NCBI GenBank assembly: GCA_028293725.1
Contig: JAQGOE010000267.1
Location: 1 to 23,372, forward strand
Length of the DNA: 23,372 nt
Origin: Gammaproteobacteria bacterium
GTDB taxonomy: Bacteria > Pseudomonadota > Gammaproteobacteria > Steroidobacterales > Steroidobacteraceae
Direction of reading: 5' to 3'
Positions within the stretch are counted from its first letter, which is position 1; each line of letters opens with the position of its first letter. Below are positions 7,860 through 16,549 of this stretch, in pieces. A program made the translations under genes and the position numbers. Under the pieces are notes generated by a model. That model made no database searches and was not told where the DNA came from. It saw only the letters and a program-made list of their open reading frames with translations.

Positions 7860-8234
7860 ATGCCGTTTGCACGTATCGATTTAGCCAAAGGAAAAACCCC
7901 CGAGTACCGCACTGCCCTGGCCGACATCGTGTATCAGGGAATTGTCGAGGTGCTGAAGGCGCCGGATGGCGATCGTTTCATTGTCGTCAACGAGCATGAG
8001 CCCGAGAATCTCATTTATGACCCCAACTTCCTCGGCATGAAACGCTCGGCTGACTTCATCCTGATCCAGGTGACCAGCACTGTCGGAAATAACAAGGAGT
8101 CGAAATTCGCCCTCTTCCGATACATCGCCGACAAACTGAAGAGCAAGCTTTCCGTCCGCCCTGATGACGTCATGATCACCACGGTGTTCGTCGACCGCTC
8201 TGACTGGTCATTCGGTAGGGGCGAACCCTGGTGA
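7860..8234 (+). CDS. Tautomerase family protein
   Basis: The 124-residue protein starts MPFARIDLAKGK. Removal of Met exposes Pro1, the general base of the tautomerase superfamily (4-oxalocrotonate tautomerase, MSAD, MIF). The body matches the longer tautomerase type (Tautomerase_2-like): EYRTALADIVYQGIVEVL, DRFIVVNEHEPENLIYDPNFLG, and a C-terminal VRPDDVMITTVFVDRSDWSFG. The substrate is unknown; relatives act on enol/keto acids in aromatic or halogenated-compound breakdown. The start at 7860 is chosen over the upstream one at 7788 because of Pro1 and the GAAGGAC ribosome site 8-9 nt before it. Box A lies 123 bp upstream. Confidence 0.9.
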   Translation: MPFARIDLAKGKTPEYRTALADIVYQGIVEVLKAPDGDRFIVVNEHEPENLIYDPNFLGMKRSADFILIQVTSTVGNNKESKFALFRYIADKLKSKLSVRPDDVMITTVFVDRSDWSFGRGEPW

Positions 8235-8369
8235 TCGACAACTGACAGCCCGACATGGCGCGGCGCAGACTTGACGCATCCCCTCGCAGCCTGGCCCCAG
8301 GCTGCGAAGCCCCTCGCCGACCGCGCATGGAATATGCGCACTTTGCCTACCAAGCCACCGGACTGCCCA

Positions 8370-9065
8370 ATGCATTCTTCCCATGTGCTCGCCACCGCCG
8401 GTGCGGCTGTGCTACTCGTGATCGCACCTGCGTTCGCCGAAACACCTGCCCAAGCGCCCGCCAGGATTCGCGGCACCATCACCGCGATCGAGCACGGCAG
8501 TGTCACGGTCACCGGGCGGGACGGACGTATCCTGACACTAACGACAGGGCCCTACACGACGTACGCCTATGTCGTTCCCTCCAGCCTCGACGCGATCAAG
8601 GTCAAGGACTTCGTCGGTAGCGCCGTCAAAGGGCCGCCGAGTTCCATGGTCGCGTTCGAACTCGCGATAGTCCCCGAGAATATGCGCGCCGGACGCATCA
8701 GTCTCTACGGCTGGGACCCGCTGCCCGATCCGACGGCACGGCGCACTGACATCACCGCAACTCGCATGACCAACGGCTTGGTGTCGGGCATCTCACCATG
8801 GCCTACGGATCTCACCAACACCAAAATGACAAACGGGGCCGTCTCCGCGGAGACGGGTGGCGCGGCGGGCCTCACGCTCACGGTCACCTATGACGGCGGC
8901 AGCAAGAGCTTTCGGATCGCCGTGCCACCCAACGCGCCGATCGTGCGCTACATACTCACCGACCGTTCGGCACTCGCCATAGAGTCTGCCGTGATGATAA
9001 AAACCAACCCCCGCAACCAGGCCGGCCTCGTCACCATAGGCAAGAGCGTTACGCCACCGATGTAA
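8370..9065 (+). CDS. Secreted protein of unknown function
   Basis: From the ATG at 8370 the protein has 231 residues. A cleavable signal peptide (MHSSHVLATAGAAVLLVIAP then AFA|ETP) predicts periplasmic export. The N-terminal part (ARIRGTITAIEHGSVTVTGRDG) is a small beta-barrel-like unit with a GTI--------V-GRDGR pattern. The C-terminal half has the repeated phrase MTNG(L/A)VS and ends VPPNAPIVRYI and LAIESAVMI. It resembles proteins often mislabelled as metal ABC transporter permease, but it has no permease membrane segments. A TTG start at 8271 would put 33 residues before the signal and is unlikely. It lies 135 bp after the tautomerase and may be co-transcribed. Confidence 0.75.
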   Translation: MHSSHVLATAGAAVLLVIAPAFAETPAQAPARIRGTITAIEHGSVTVTGRDGRILTLTTGPYTTYAYVVPSSLDAIKVKDFVGSAVKGPPSSMVAFELAIVPENMRAGRISLYGWDPLPDPTARRTDITATRMTNGLVSGISPWPTDLTNTKMTNGAVSAETGGAAGLTLTVTYDGGSKSFRIAVPPNAPIVRYILTDRSALAIESAVMIKTNPRNQAGLVTIGKSVTPPM

Positions 9066-9187
9066 GTCAGCCGCGCGCCCCGATTGCCGAGCCATCCTTG
9101 GACAGTACGCGAGTGATCGTCACGATTGCCGCTCTTCATGGCGATGGAGAGGAACGACCAGGGTGGGTCGAGCGGCAGGGGCCTGCG

Positions 9188-9229
9188 ACCGGTGCCGGCT
9201 CCGGTAATCAGGACAGTCTTCATTTCCAT
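9188..9229 (-). pseudogene. N-terminal stub of a short-chain dehydrogenase
   Basis: The minus strand from the ATG at 9223 reads MKTVLITGAGTG, the first beta strand and glycine-rich dinucleotide loop of an SDR. GGAGAT lies 5-10 nt upstream as a ribosome site; an ATG at 9229 is an alternative. After TG the frame loses SDR character and no helix or YxxxK segment follows in any frame before 9066, so only the start of the gene survives. Box B lies about 40 nt upstream in the right orientation, so the remnant keeps its promoter. Confidence 0.55.
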
Positions 9230-9261
9230 CTCCGTTTAGGGTAGCTGACACTCGTGCAGTC

Positions 9262-9304
9262 AACTTACCGCGAAACCACGGAGCGTTCGGTAAATTGGAG
9301 TAAA
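9262..9304 (-). promoter_or_regulatory. Recurrent box B and -10-like hexamer (SDR stub)
   Basis: On the minus strand TTTACTCCAATTTACCG (from 9304) is followed 22 nt after the second TTTAC by TAAGTT (9267-9262). The segment GGTTTCGCG just before the -10 is shared exactly, at the same distance, with box D. The first repeat unit varies (TTTACT). Confidence 0.55.
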
Positions 9305-9350
9305 GCAACGCGGCGCGCGCTGGCTCGGGCCCGTGCCGCAGCGTGCCGAG

Positions 9351-12215
9351 TCAGCACCGGAAAGTTGAGTTCGCGGTGAGCAGGCGCGCGGATCTTTTCA
9401 GGTCCTCCGTCGCGGCTTTTTCCTCGAAGCTCGCATACGCAGGCCCGAGAAGCTCGACCGCCGCCTCGTTATTGCCCGCGGCGGCGGCCATCCGCGCAAG
9501 GTCGTTCAAGATCCGTAGCTCCAAGGTCCGCGCGCCGATCGCGAGGGCGTTTTCGCGTGCTCGACCCAACATCGTACGGGCATAATCTCGTTCGCCCAAC
9601 GCGTCCATGGTCAGCGCCTTCACCCGAAGCAGTTCGGGGAGGCACCAGTTCTCCTTCGTCTGGCGCTGCAGGGTCAACGCGAGCTCCACCGTTTCGTCGG
9701 CGTCGGTGGGTCGGCCACTTTCGAGCAGGGCTTCGGCCAACACGCCGAGGTACATCGGCGTGCGCTCCAGGAACCGGTCGCGCACCAGAGCGTCGATGGC
9801 CGAGCGCATGTCGTCGACGGCGCTCGCGTCGCCCCGCGCGTGTCGACTGACCGAAACATAGAACCGGTGCACCGGTTCCCAGAGTGCAATGCGCCCGCGG
9901 TCGAGGTTGCCCCCAAGAATCGTCGTGTATCGCTCAAAAGTGTTGACGTGACCACTCCAGAGTGCGAGCGGCATGGCGAAAAGCGCGAGGATCCTCGACT
10001 GGCCCATCAAGTGGCCATTCTGACCGGTCTTGACCACCATCTCCTCGGCCATCGCCAGGGCACGCTCAGGCCGACCGGTCAGCCAAGTCGAAAAGGCGAG
10101 CATGCCGTGAATGCTGACATGTGACTGCTGCTGGTAGCGCACATGCCTGGATGTGGGCACGCCGCGGGCAAGCTCCTCGGCGAGACATTCGAGCTTGGTC
10201 TGTGCGTCGAGGAGGTTGCCACGACGTACTTCCGCCATGGCGCGCAGCCGCTCTCCGTCGAACAGCGAGGCCCGCTCGCCAGTCCGGGCGGCGACCCGGA
10301 TAACCTCATCCAACAGTATGATGGCCTGTTCGTGACGCCCAGTCGCGACGAGGAACAACGACATGCTGCACATGACGGAGAGGTGTTGACCAACGTCTCC
10401 GCCGCGCTCGGCGAAGTGGAGTGCGCTGTTCCAGGCGTCGTCCGTGGCCGCCTGGAGCTGCCCGCCAAAAGCCATGCACCATGCCCGAGACGCCGCGAGC
10501 GTCGCCGTTCGCTGCATTCCATCCGACATGGACGTGCAGTGTTTCAACGCCCTCTCGACCTGAGACAGTTGCTCGAACATGGATGATTGCTCGTTCCAGA
10601 GACGGATCCCCGCGACGGCCAAGTCGACGCCGAGGAGGGCAGCCCCTCCTTCGCTGAAGCACCAGTCAAGAGCTTTGCGCAGGTCCGCGATCCTTGGCTC
10701 GTAACGAGCGCGCCAGAGACGATTGTCGACCCACGCCCATTCCGACTCGCCTTTCTCGAATAGCGACAGCACGAGTTGCGCGTGGTGACGGTGCGCGGCT
10801 TGTTCAAGGGGATCCTGCTGTAAGCGCTCCGCCGCGTAACATCGGGTGCTATCCAGCAGCCGGTAGCGGAGTTGCTCCTCCGCGATCTCCGCCGACAACA
10901 GTGATTTGGCGACGAGGCCGCCGAGCGCCACGGTGGTCTGGTACGGGTCGTAGTGCACCAATCGCGCCATGCCGGCAACATCGACCCACTCGAAGGAGCC
11001 GGCGAACACCGACAGCAGCCGGAATAGGGTCGACTCCTGCGTGGACAACAGCTGGTAGCTCCAATCCAATGTCGCCCACAGCGTTCGATGCCGGGAATGC
11101 GTGGTTGCGGCGTCGTTGCGGAGCTCGCTGAAACGACGGCCGACGGAGTGGAGGAGTTCCGCCGGCGAGAACTGAACGAGCTGCGCGGCGGCGATCTCGA
11201 TCGCGAGCGGAAGTCCGCCCAGCGCCGCGCACAGACTCGCTACGACGGCGGCGTCGGCGGCGACCAGCCGATAGTCCGCCGATTCGAGCGCGCGCGAGGC
11301 GAATAGCTCGACCGAGGAATAGGCAAGCGCCTCGCTCGCGGTTTGCACTTGTGCCAGCAGGTGGGGGAACGCGAGCGGCTCGACGCGTTGCACGTTCTCG
11401 CTGCCGACTCCAAGTGGCTCGCGACTGGTGGCGAGCAGGCAGCAGCGCACCTTCGCCTCGACGATCCGGGTTGCGATCGTCGCGGCACCGGAGAGGACGT
11501 GTTCGCAATTGTCCAGAACGATCAGGATGCGCCGGTCCTGCAGGTGTCGCACCACCGCCAAGATCAAGTCCGTCGGATCGCCGCGAACGCCCAGACAAGT
11601 GGCCACCAGATGGGGCACCAGCGCAGGGTCGTTGGTCGCGGACAGATCCACAAAATGAACGCCGTCGGGGAAGGCGTCATGCCTCGTGTGAGCGACCGCA
11701 ATGGCGAGGCTACTTTTTCCCACACCACCGGGGCCGACAAGGGTCACGAGGCTGGTAAAGTCGAGCGCTCGGGCTACACCCTCGACATCCCGCTGCCGGC
11801 CAACGAGCGGAGAAAGCGCGGGCAGACTGCACACCGCCGGCTGATCGTCGCTGACAGTGGAGAAGTCCGCGACGTCGAGGCGCTCAGCCTGGACCCGTCC
11901 CACGAACTGGTAGCCGTGTCCGACGACTGTCGCAATGTAGGTTGCCGGGGAGAGCACATCCTCCAGGGCCCGGCGCAAGCTGCTGATGTGGACCTTCAGA
12001 TTGCGCTCATCGACGAAGACGTTGGGCCAGGCGAACTCGATCAGAGCGTTCTTGCTGACCTCCTCTCCGGCCCGCATCACCAACAGGTGCAAAATATCCA
12101 GCGCCCGTCCACCCAGCTTCACAGGTCGTTTGTCCCGCACCAGGACCTGCCGGCTCGGAATGAGCTTGAACGGCCCGAACGTAAAGGCAACCTCTACCAA
12201 CGGGTTAACTCGCAT
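9351..12215 (-). CDS. Winged-helix/NTPase transcriptional regulator
   Basis: This 954-residue cytoplasmic regulator has an OmpR/PhoB-type winged helix at about residues 10-108 (FGPFKLIPSRQVL, GGRALDILHLLV, NLKVHISSLRRAL, GHGYQFVGRV). An NTPase module of the NB-ARC/AfsR-like type follows, with Walker A GPGGVGKSS at 161-169 and Walker B LIVLDNCEH at 231-239. The C-terminal half (about 450-940) is helical and TPR-like, the usual place for ligand or partner sensing. Such proteins bind direct repeats and activate nearby genes. The reading frame is intact. No copy of the recurrent box lies directly before its own start, and the ribosome site is weak. It is the only complete regulator in the window and the natural candidate to read the TTTACC direct repeats; that link is inference. 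Confidence 0.9.
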   Translation of the reverse strand: MRVNPLVEVAFTFGPFKLIPSRQVLVRDKRPVKLGGRALDILHLLVMRAGEEVSKNALIEFAWPNVFVDERNLKVHISSLRRALEDVLSPATYIATVVGHGYQFVGRVQAERLDVADFSTVSDDQPAVCSLPALSPLVGRQRDVEGVARALDFTSLVTLVGPGGVGKSSLAIAVAHTRHDAFPDGVHFVDLSATNDPALVPHLVATCLGVRGDPTDLILAVVRHLQDRRILIVLDNCEHVLSGAATIATRIVEAKVRCCLLATSREPLGVGSENVQRVEPLAFPHLLAQVQTASEALAYSSVELFASRALESADYRLVAADAAVVASLCAALGGLPLAIEIAAAQLVQFSPAELLHSVGRRFSELRNDAATTHSRHRTLWATLDWSYQLLSTQESTLFRLLSVFAGSFEWVDVAGMARLVHYDPYQTTVALGGLVAKSLLSAEIAEEQLRYRLLDSTRCYAAERLQQDPLEQAAHRHHAQLVLSLFEKGESEWAWVDNRLWRARYEPRIADLRKALDWCFSEGGAALLGVDLAVAGIRLWNEQSSMFEQLSQVERALKHCTSMSDGMQRTATLAASRAWCMAFGGQLQAATDDAWNSALHFAERGGDVGQHLSVMCSMSLFLVATGRHEQAIILLDEVIRVAARTGERASLFDGERLRAMAEVRRGNLLDAQTKLECLAEELARGVPTSRHVRYQQQSHVSIHGMLAFSTWLTGRPERALAMAEEMVVKTGQNGHLMGQSRILALFAMPLALWSGHVNTFERYTTILGGNLDRGRIALWEPVHRFYVSVSRHARGDASAVDDMRSAIDALVRDRFLERTPMYLGVLAEALLESGRPTDADETVELALTLQRQTKENWCLPELLRVKALTMDALGERDYARTMLGRARENALAIGARTLELRILNDLARMAAAAGNNEAAVELLGPAYASFEEKAATEDLKRSARLLTANSTFRC

Positions 12216-12532
12216 GACTTTCGCTTTTTCCGTTCATTGGATTGTCCGCTGCCGCACCCGCGGATCCGGAAGTGGGGCAGGCTGCTGCGATAAGGCGAAG
12301 GCTAAACAGCCCGCGAGGGAGGCTTCCGCGACAATTTCTGTACCTGCCGCCCCAACCTCGTTGTGGGTCGGTGCGGCCGCGCCGATGCCAGCAGCAGGAA
12401 TCGCGCCCAGTCGGTTGTGGACACTCGAACTCGTCGATCGCAGGCATTTCCTCGGTCGCTGCCTGTAATCGAAAGTGTGCAAAACGCCTCAGTGCAGTGG
12501 GCAGGCCGAGAAGGATTCCCCTGTCCTCCCCT
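12216..12532. other. Regulator upstream region, no gene recognised
   Basis: This stretch of about 315 bases lies between the divergent regulator and the catalase remnant. I see short open frames on both strands but none with a ribosome site and recognisable content, and no full copy of the recurrent box. Confidence 0.5.
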
Positions 12533-12541
12533 AATTTACCG
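12533..12541 (+). promoter_or_regulatory. Half-destroyed box C before catalase remnant
   Basis: AATTTACCG matches the downstream half of the recurrent box. The upstream TTTACCTC is replaced by TCCTCCCC, and no TAnnnT hexamer lies at the expected distance. Catalase homology begins only 9 nt later, so the deletion that removed the catalase start probably also removed the leader. Confidence 0.35.
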
Positions 12542-12549
12542 AGGCCATC

Positions 12550-13118
12550 CTGACTGCAGGGCCGCGCGGGCCGGCCCTGCTGCAAGATGTCTGGCTGCTC
12601 GAAAAGCTGGCGCATTTTGCTCGTGAGGTCATCCCTGAGCGACGCATGCACGCAAAGGGCTGGGGCGCCTTTGGAACCCTCGAGGTCACTCATGACATTA
12701 CCCGCTTTACGCGTGCGAAAATCTTCGCCCCGCGGTCGGCAAGAAAACCAACCTCTTTATGCGTTTCTCGTCAGCCGCCGGTGAGCGCGGAGCAGCTGAT
12801 GCGGAGCGGGACCTCCGAGGTTTCGCGATCAAATTCTATACCGAGGAAGGCAACTGGGATTTCTGGACGCTGCTGCCTGAGGCGCTGCATCAAGTCACGA
12901 TTGTCATGTCGGATCGCGGGCTTCCGAAGAGCTTTCGACATATGCAAGGCTTCGGCAGCCACACTTACTCCATGATCAATGCCGCCAATGAGCGCATGTG
13001 GGTGAAGTTCCACTTCAGGAGTCAGCAGGGCATCGCGAATCTGACCGACAGTGAGGCGGAGGCGCTCGTCGCGAAAGATCGCGAGAGTCATGGCCGAGAC
13101 CTCTTCATGGCAATCGAG
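12550..13118 (+). pseudogene. Heme catalase remnant
   Basis: Catalases dismute hydrogen peroxide. The remnant reads [15 protein letters not shown] and [15 protein letters not shown], with the catalytic His in VTHD. After a frameshift near 12733 it continues [70 protein letters not shown] and ends at RDLFMAIE. The N-terminus (about 30-50 residues) and the C-terminal two-fifths or more are gone. Some 40 residues are also missing between EEGNWD and FWTLLPE, including the NTPVFF-RD segment with the catalytic Asn. It cannot be active. The next gene begins 25 bp later on the other strand. Confidence 0.88.
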
Positions 13119-13142
13119 CCACTCTTGATTATGATTGCGCGC

Positions 13143-14080
13143 TCAGATTTTGAGGTTGGGACGCAGATTACGGACCGGGCTCAAACCTTCGAGCAGCGTA
13201 GCCAAATGCAGGACGGTAGATTCCGCCAGCCACGGCGCGACCACTTGCACCGCGATCGGCAATCCATCGTGGCTGGTGCCGAATCGCATCGACAAGGCCG
13301 GGAGCCCGGTCACGTTGAAGGGCGCGGTCGCCTTCATGATGTTCAGAGCCGGCACCTTCTGGCCGTTGATGACAAACTCGGTGGCGCCATGTTTGTGCGC
13401 TGGCACGGGCGTCACGGGGCAGAGCAATGCGTCATACCGCTGGAAGTATTTGGCGAAGCCGTCCTTTAGGTTTTCGGCTTGCTGTTCCGCGTGCACGAAA
13501 TCGCTGATCGAGGTGTCGGGCCTGTCTAACACGAGCTGGGCATATTTGAAGATGTCGGCTTCATGCCCGGCCGTCACCTTCTTGAACTCGGGTTTGGCTT
13601 CCATCACCTGGAGCTTGAAGAACACGTCGGTGGAGTCGATCTGCTCGAGCACGGAAATGCGCACGGGCTCAACGATGACGCCAGCCCTCTTTAGTGCCTC
13701 GGCCGCGGCTCGCACAGTCGCCGCGACATCGGATTCAATCGGGCCGAAGCCAGGTTCCACGAGCCAGCCAACCCGAAGCGGTGAATTCAGGGTCGCTCCC
13801 ACGCCGACGTCAATCATGAGCGGGCTCATCGCATAGCCATCTGCTCCGTCCGGACCAGCGAGAAGCGAGTAGGCGCGCGAGATATCGCGAACGGTGCGCG
13901 CCATGGGGCCTTCGCGGACCGAAGCGCATCGTCGGCCACGGTGACGATTGCGTTCAGCCTGGGATTAAGGGCTTCGATGCGCTTCAGATGCGCCTGCACG
14001 ACCTCGACCGGGGAAACCTCCTTGGTACGGATCAGCTCGGCTAGCTCGGTCGCGTCGGAATAGATGAGATCGGCACTCAT
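13143..14080 (-). pseudogene. Amidase copy 2 with internal deletion
   Basis: The start (14080, MSADLIYSDATELAELIRTK, ribosome site GAGGGAA) and the C-terminal 250 residues (from MARTVRDISRAYSLLAGPDG) are close relatives of the neighbouring full amidase. The reading frame switches at the join near 13900: residues after DALRSAKA should be followed by about 190 more before GPMAR. The deleted part holds the Lys and both Ser of the amidase-signature triad, so the product would be inactive even if in frame. The C-terminal part could start at ATG 13904, but it lacks the active site. It is a tandem duplicate in the same orientation, 78 bp downstream of the intact copy. Confidence 0.9.
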
Positions 14081-14158
14081 TGGGGTTCCCTCGTTTCATG
14101 CATCGGGTGGGGGCTGCGGTTCACCGTCGGCGGCAGGCTTTCGCGCGCAGTGTCGGTC

Positions 14159-15571
14159 TCACAGCGTCGGATGCAGGTCGCGGACCTTGCTGACGCCTTC
14201 GAGCAGGGAGGCGACATGAAGAATCGTCGACTCCGCCAGCCAGCTGCCAACAATCTGGACGTTGATCGGCAAGCCTTCCTTGCTCGTGCCGAAGCGCATC
14301 GAGATGCCGGGCAGGCCCGTGATGTTGAGCGGGACGGTTGCTCCCTGAAGATAGGTGGCGTCGACCTTCTGGCCGTTGATGACGAACTCCTGCTGGCCGT
14401 GCTTGTGGGCCGGAAGCGGCAAGACAGGCGTCACTAGCGCGTCGAACTTATCGAAGTACTCAGCGTAACCATCCCGTAGGCGCTCGGCGGCCTTCTCCGC
14501 ATCAATAAAATCCTTCATCGATGTATCTGGCAGCGAGAGCATGGTCTTGGACATCTTGTACATCTCACTCTCGTGACCCGCGGTTACCGCGGCAAAGGAC
14601 GGCTTCATCTCCATCACGTGGAGGCGATTGAACACATCAAGCGCGAAGTCCTTCTCCAGCGCTGGAATACGCACCGGCTCGACCTGGAGGCCGATCCCCT
14701 TGAGCGCGTCCGCGGCCGCCTCGACCGTCCTCGCGACTTCGGGATCGATCGGTCCGAAGCCCGGCCCGACCAACCAGCCCACCCGGAGCTGGCGATGAGG
14801 AGCGCGGCCCACACCGGCATCGAACTGGACGGCACTGGTGGCGAAGCCATCGTGCCCGTCGGGTCCAGCCAGCTGCGAGAAGGCCAGCGCGAGGTCGCGA
14901 ATGCTGCGCGCCATCGGCCCGACATGCCAGAAACGGCGCGGGACACGCAGATAGATTCCGGTCATCGGCACACGCCCGTGGGTCGCCTTCAGCGAGACGA
15001 TGCCCGTCTCGGCCGCCGGGCCGCGCAGGGAAATGGCAAGGTCGGTGCCCAACCCGATGGGTGACATGCCCGCCGCGATGGCGGCCGATTCACCGCCGCT
15101 CGAACCGCCTGGAGTGCGGGTCAGGTCCCAAGGGTTGTTCGACCGGCCCGTGAGCAGGTTGTCGGTCTCAATCATGTACGAGAATTCGGGAAGGTTGGTC
15201 TTCGCCAGCAGGATGCCGCCAGCCCTCTTCATGCGCGCGACGCTGGTCGCGTCGGCCTCCGGTACGCGGCCCTTGAAGATCGGCGACCCACGCTGGGTCG
15301 CCACGTCCGCAGTGTCGATCGAGTCCTTCACCGTAAAGGGAACACCGTGCAGCGGCCCGAGTTCGCCGCCCGCCAACACCGCTGCCTCCGCCGCCTTGGC
15401 GGCTTTGAGCGCACCGTCTGCGAGCGTGACGATCGCGTTGATCTGTGGGTTCACCGCCGCGATGCGATCCAGGTGCGCCTGCACGACCTCGACCGGCGAC
15501 ACCTCCTTGGTGCGGATCAGTTCGGCCAGCCTGGTCGCGTCGGAAAAGATGATATCGATGTCGTTACTCAT
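14159..15571 (-). CDS. Amidase-signature hydrolase
   Basis: The 470-residue enzyme hydrolyses a C-N amide bond by a Ser-cisSer-Lys mechanism; the substrate is not predictable. The triad is visible: K82 (FTVKDSIDT), S157 (TPGGSSGGESAA) and S181 (LAISLRGPA), with the 24-residue Ser-Ser spacing of the family. The usual GGS before the nucleophile is AIS here (A179-I180-S181), altering the oxyanion-hole segment, although main-chain NH groups could still serve. The start at 15571 has a strong AGGAG site 9 nt upstream; the upstream extension to 15667 has none. A 28-codon frame overlaps its start. No signal peptide is present, so it is cytoplasmic. A deleted copy follows downstream. Confidence 0.92.
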   Translation of the reverse strand: MSNDIDIIFSDATRLAELIRTKEVSPVEVVQAHLDRIAAVNPQINAIVTLADGALKAAKAAEAAVLAGGELGPLHGVPFTVKDSIDTADVATQRGSPIFKGRVPEADATSVARMKRAGGILLAKTNLPEFSYMIETDNLLTGRSNNPWDLTRTPGGSSGGESAAIAAGMSPIGLGTDLAISLRGPAAETGIVSLKATHGRVPMTGIYLRVPRRFWHVGPMARSIRDLALAFSQLAGPDGHDGFATSAVQFDAGVGRAPHRQLRVGWLVGPGFGPIDPEVARTVEAAADALKGIGLQVEPVRIPALEKDFALDVFNRLHVMEMKPSFAAVTAGHESEMYKMSKTMLSLPDTSMKDFIDAEKAAERLRDGYAEYFDKFDALVTPVLPLPAHKHGQQEFVINGQKVDATYLQGATVPLNITGLPGISMRFGTSKEGLPINVQIVGSWLAESTILHVASLLEGVSKVRDLHPTL

Positions 15572-15650
15572 GGCTATTGCTCCTGCCTGGTTGCTCGGGA
15601 CTGACATTCTTGGGCAGCGAATCCGGGTACTCGGACATGAGACTCTCCAT
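15564..15650 (-). CDS. Small 28-codon frame overlapping amidase start
   Basis: The ATG at 15650 reads MESLMSEYPDSLPKNVSPEQ and eight more residues, with the stop TAA lying 8 nt inside the amidase gene. The amidase ribosome site is within this frame, so translation could be coupled. A GAAAACCATC leader gives no clear ribosome site of its own. It might equally be the 3' end of a lost gene; 15651-15812 shows no other gene. Confidence 0.25.
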   Translation of the reverse strand: MESLMSEYPDSLPKNVSPEQPGRSNSHE

Positions 15651-15812
15651 GATGGTTTTCTTTGCAATGAGACTCAGCTGCACCCGGATTAGAGGTGCTT
15701 TCGCCGGCCAGAACGTCAATCGCACGCGCCCGCATCAGGGAAGTGGCGCAGAAGATGGCTGGGAGAACCTCCCGGAAAAGCCGGGGTGGTTCGTGGCGAA
15801 AAACAAAAGCGC

Positions 15813-16509
15813 TCACGCCGGCGACTCGAAAGTGCCGGGGCTCTTCGGCGTAGCGCGCCACTCTGGCTGACGTTCCTCGGTCGCTTTGGCGAGCGCGCGG
15901 CGGACGCCCTCGACGTCATAGTCCTTGAGATAACCGGGTGTGCCCGGCTGCTGACGCCATGACTCCGCGATCACGCCGGCGTCAACTGCGTCAAAGCCTA
16001 TCCCGTCGATGAGCGCCATTGCCTTGAACTTAGCCCTGGCGTCGTCTCCTGCCACCGCCAGAGCGATGCGGTCCTTAGAACCCGCCGGCTTGGCGCCCGG
16101 TTGAAGATGGGTCGCTTCTATGGTGTTGAAAGCCTTGATCACCGGACGCCCAAGGTGTTCCTCGACCCATTCGCTTTCGGTGCCCCCGTCCTCAATTCCG
16201 GCCAGAAGACCGTCGCGCTGTTGTGGGTAGTAGTTGCTCGTGTCGATCACGACGACATCGGCCGGCGTGGCCGCGAAAAGTTTGCGGGGCAGACTCGGGA
16301 TTTTGTTCATAGGAAGGGCGACGACCACGACCTCCTGGCCGCGGACCGCATCTTCGATCGCCGCTGCCCGCGCGCCGGTTTCCGCCGACAGGTCCGCCAA
16401 AGACTCGGGTCCGCGCGAATTGGCGACCAGTGACCTCGTGCCCTACGGCCCGGAAGAGACGAGTAAGTGCGCCGCCGACACTTCCAGCGCCAACAATGCC
16501 GATTTTCAT
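15813..16509 (-). pseudogene. NADPH-dependent oxidoreductase (F420-type fold), frameshifted
   Basis: The start MKIGIVGAGSVGGALTRLF at 16509 is a Rossmann GxGxxG. After GHEV the frame shifts (near 16427-16437) to VANSRGPESLADLSAETGA and continues to the end (EVVVVALPMNKIPSLP, VVVIDTSNYYPQQRDG, GRPVIKAFNTIEATHL, ESWRQQPGTPGYLKDYDVEG). This is the NADPH-dependent F420 reductase/NADP oxidoreductase coenzyme family, about 230 residues when repaired. A single extra base in the GGTC run explains the shift. The C-terminal domain is complete, so the break may be recent or a read error. It lies downstream of the molybdopterin-dehydrogenase remnant and box D. Confidence 0.87.
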
Positions 16510-16549
16510 GTTTGTTCCCCTCGAAGATGTTTAGGTGGCGAAGCGAAAT

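Noticed and set aside
10849..11598. Long alternative frames inside the 954-residue regulator
   Set aside because: Arginine-rich shadow frames of a clear coding region; the Walker motifs are in the main frame.
12205..12693. Minus-strand open frame of 162 codons upstream of the regulator
   Set aside because: It lies largely opposite the catalase remnant, has no family signature and reads as a GC-rich shadow frame.
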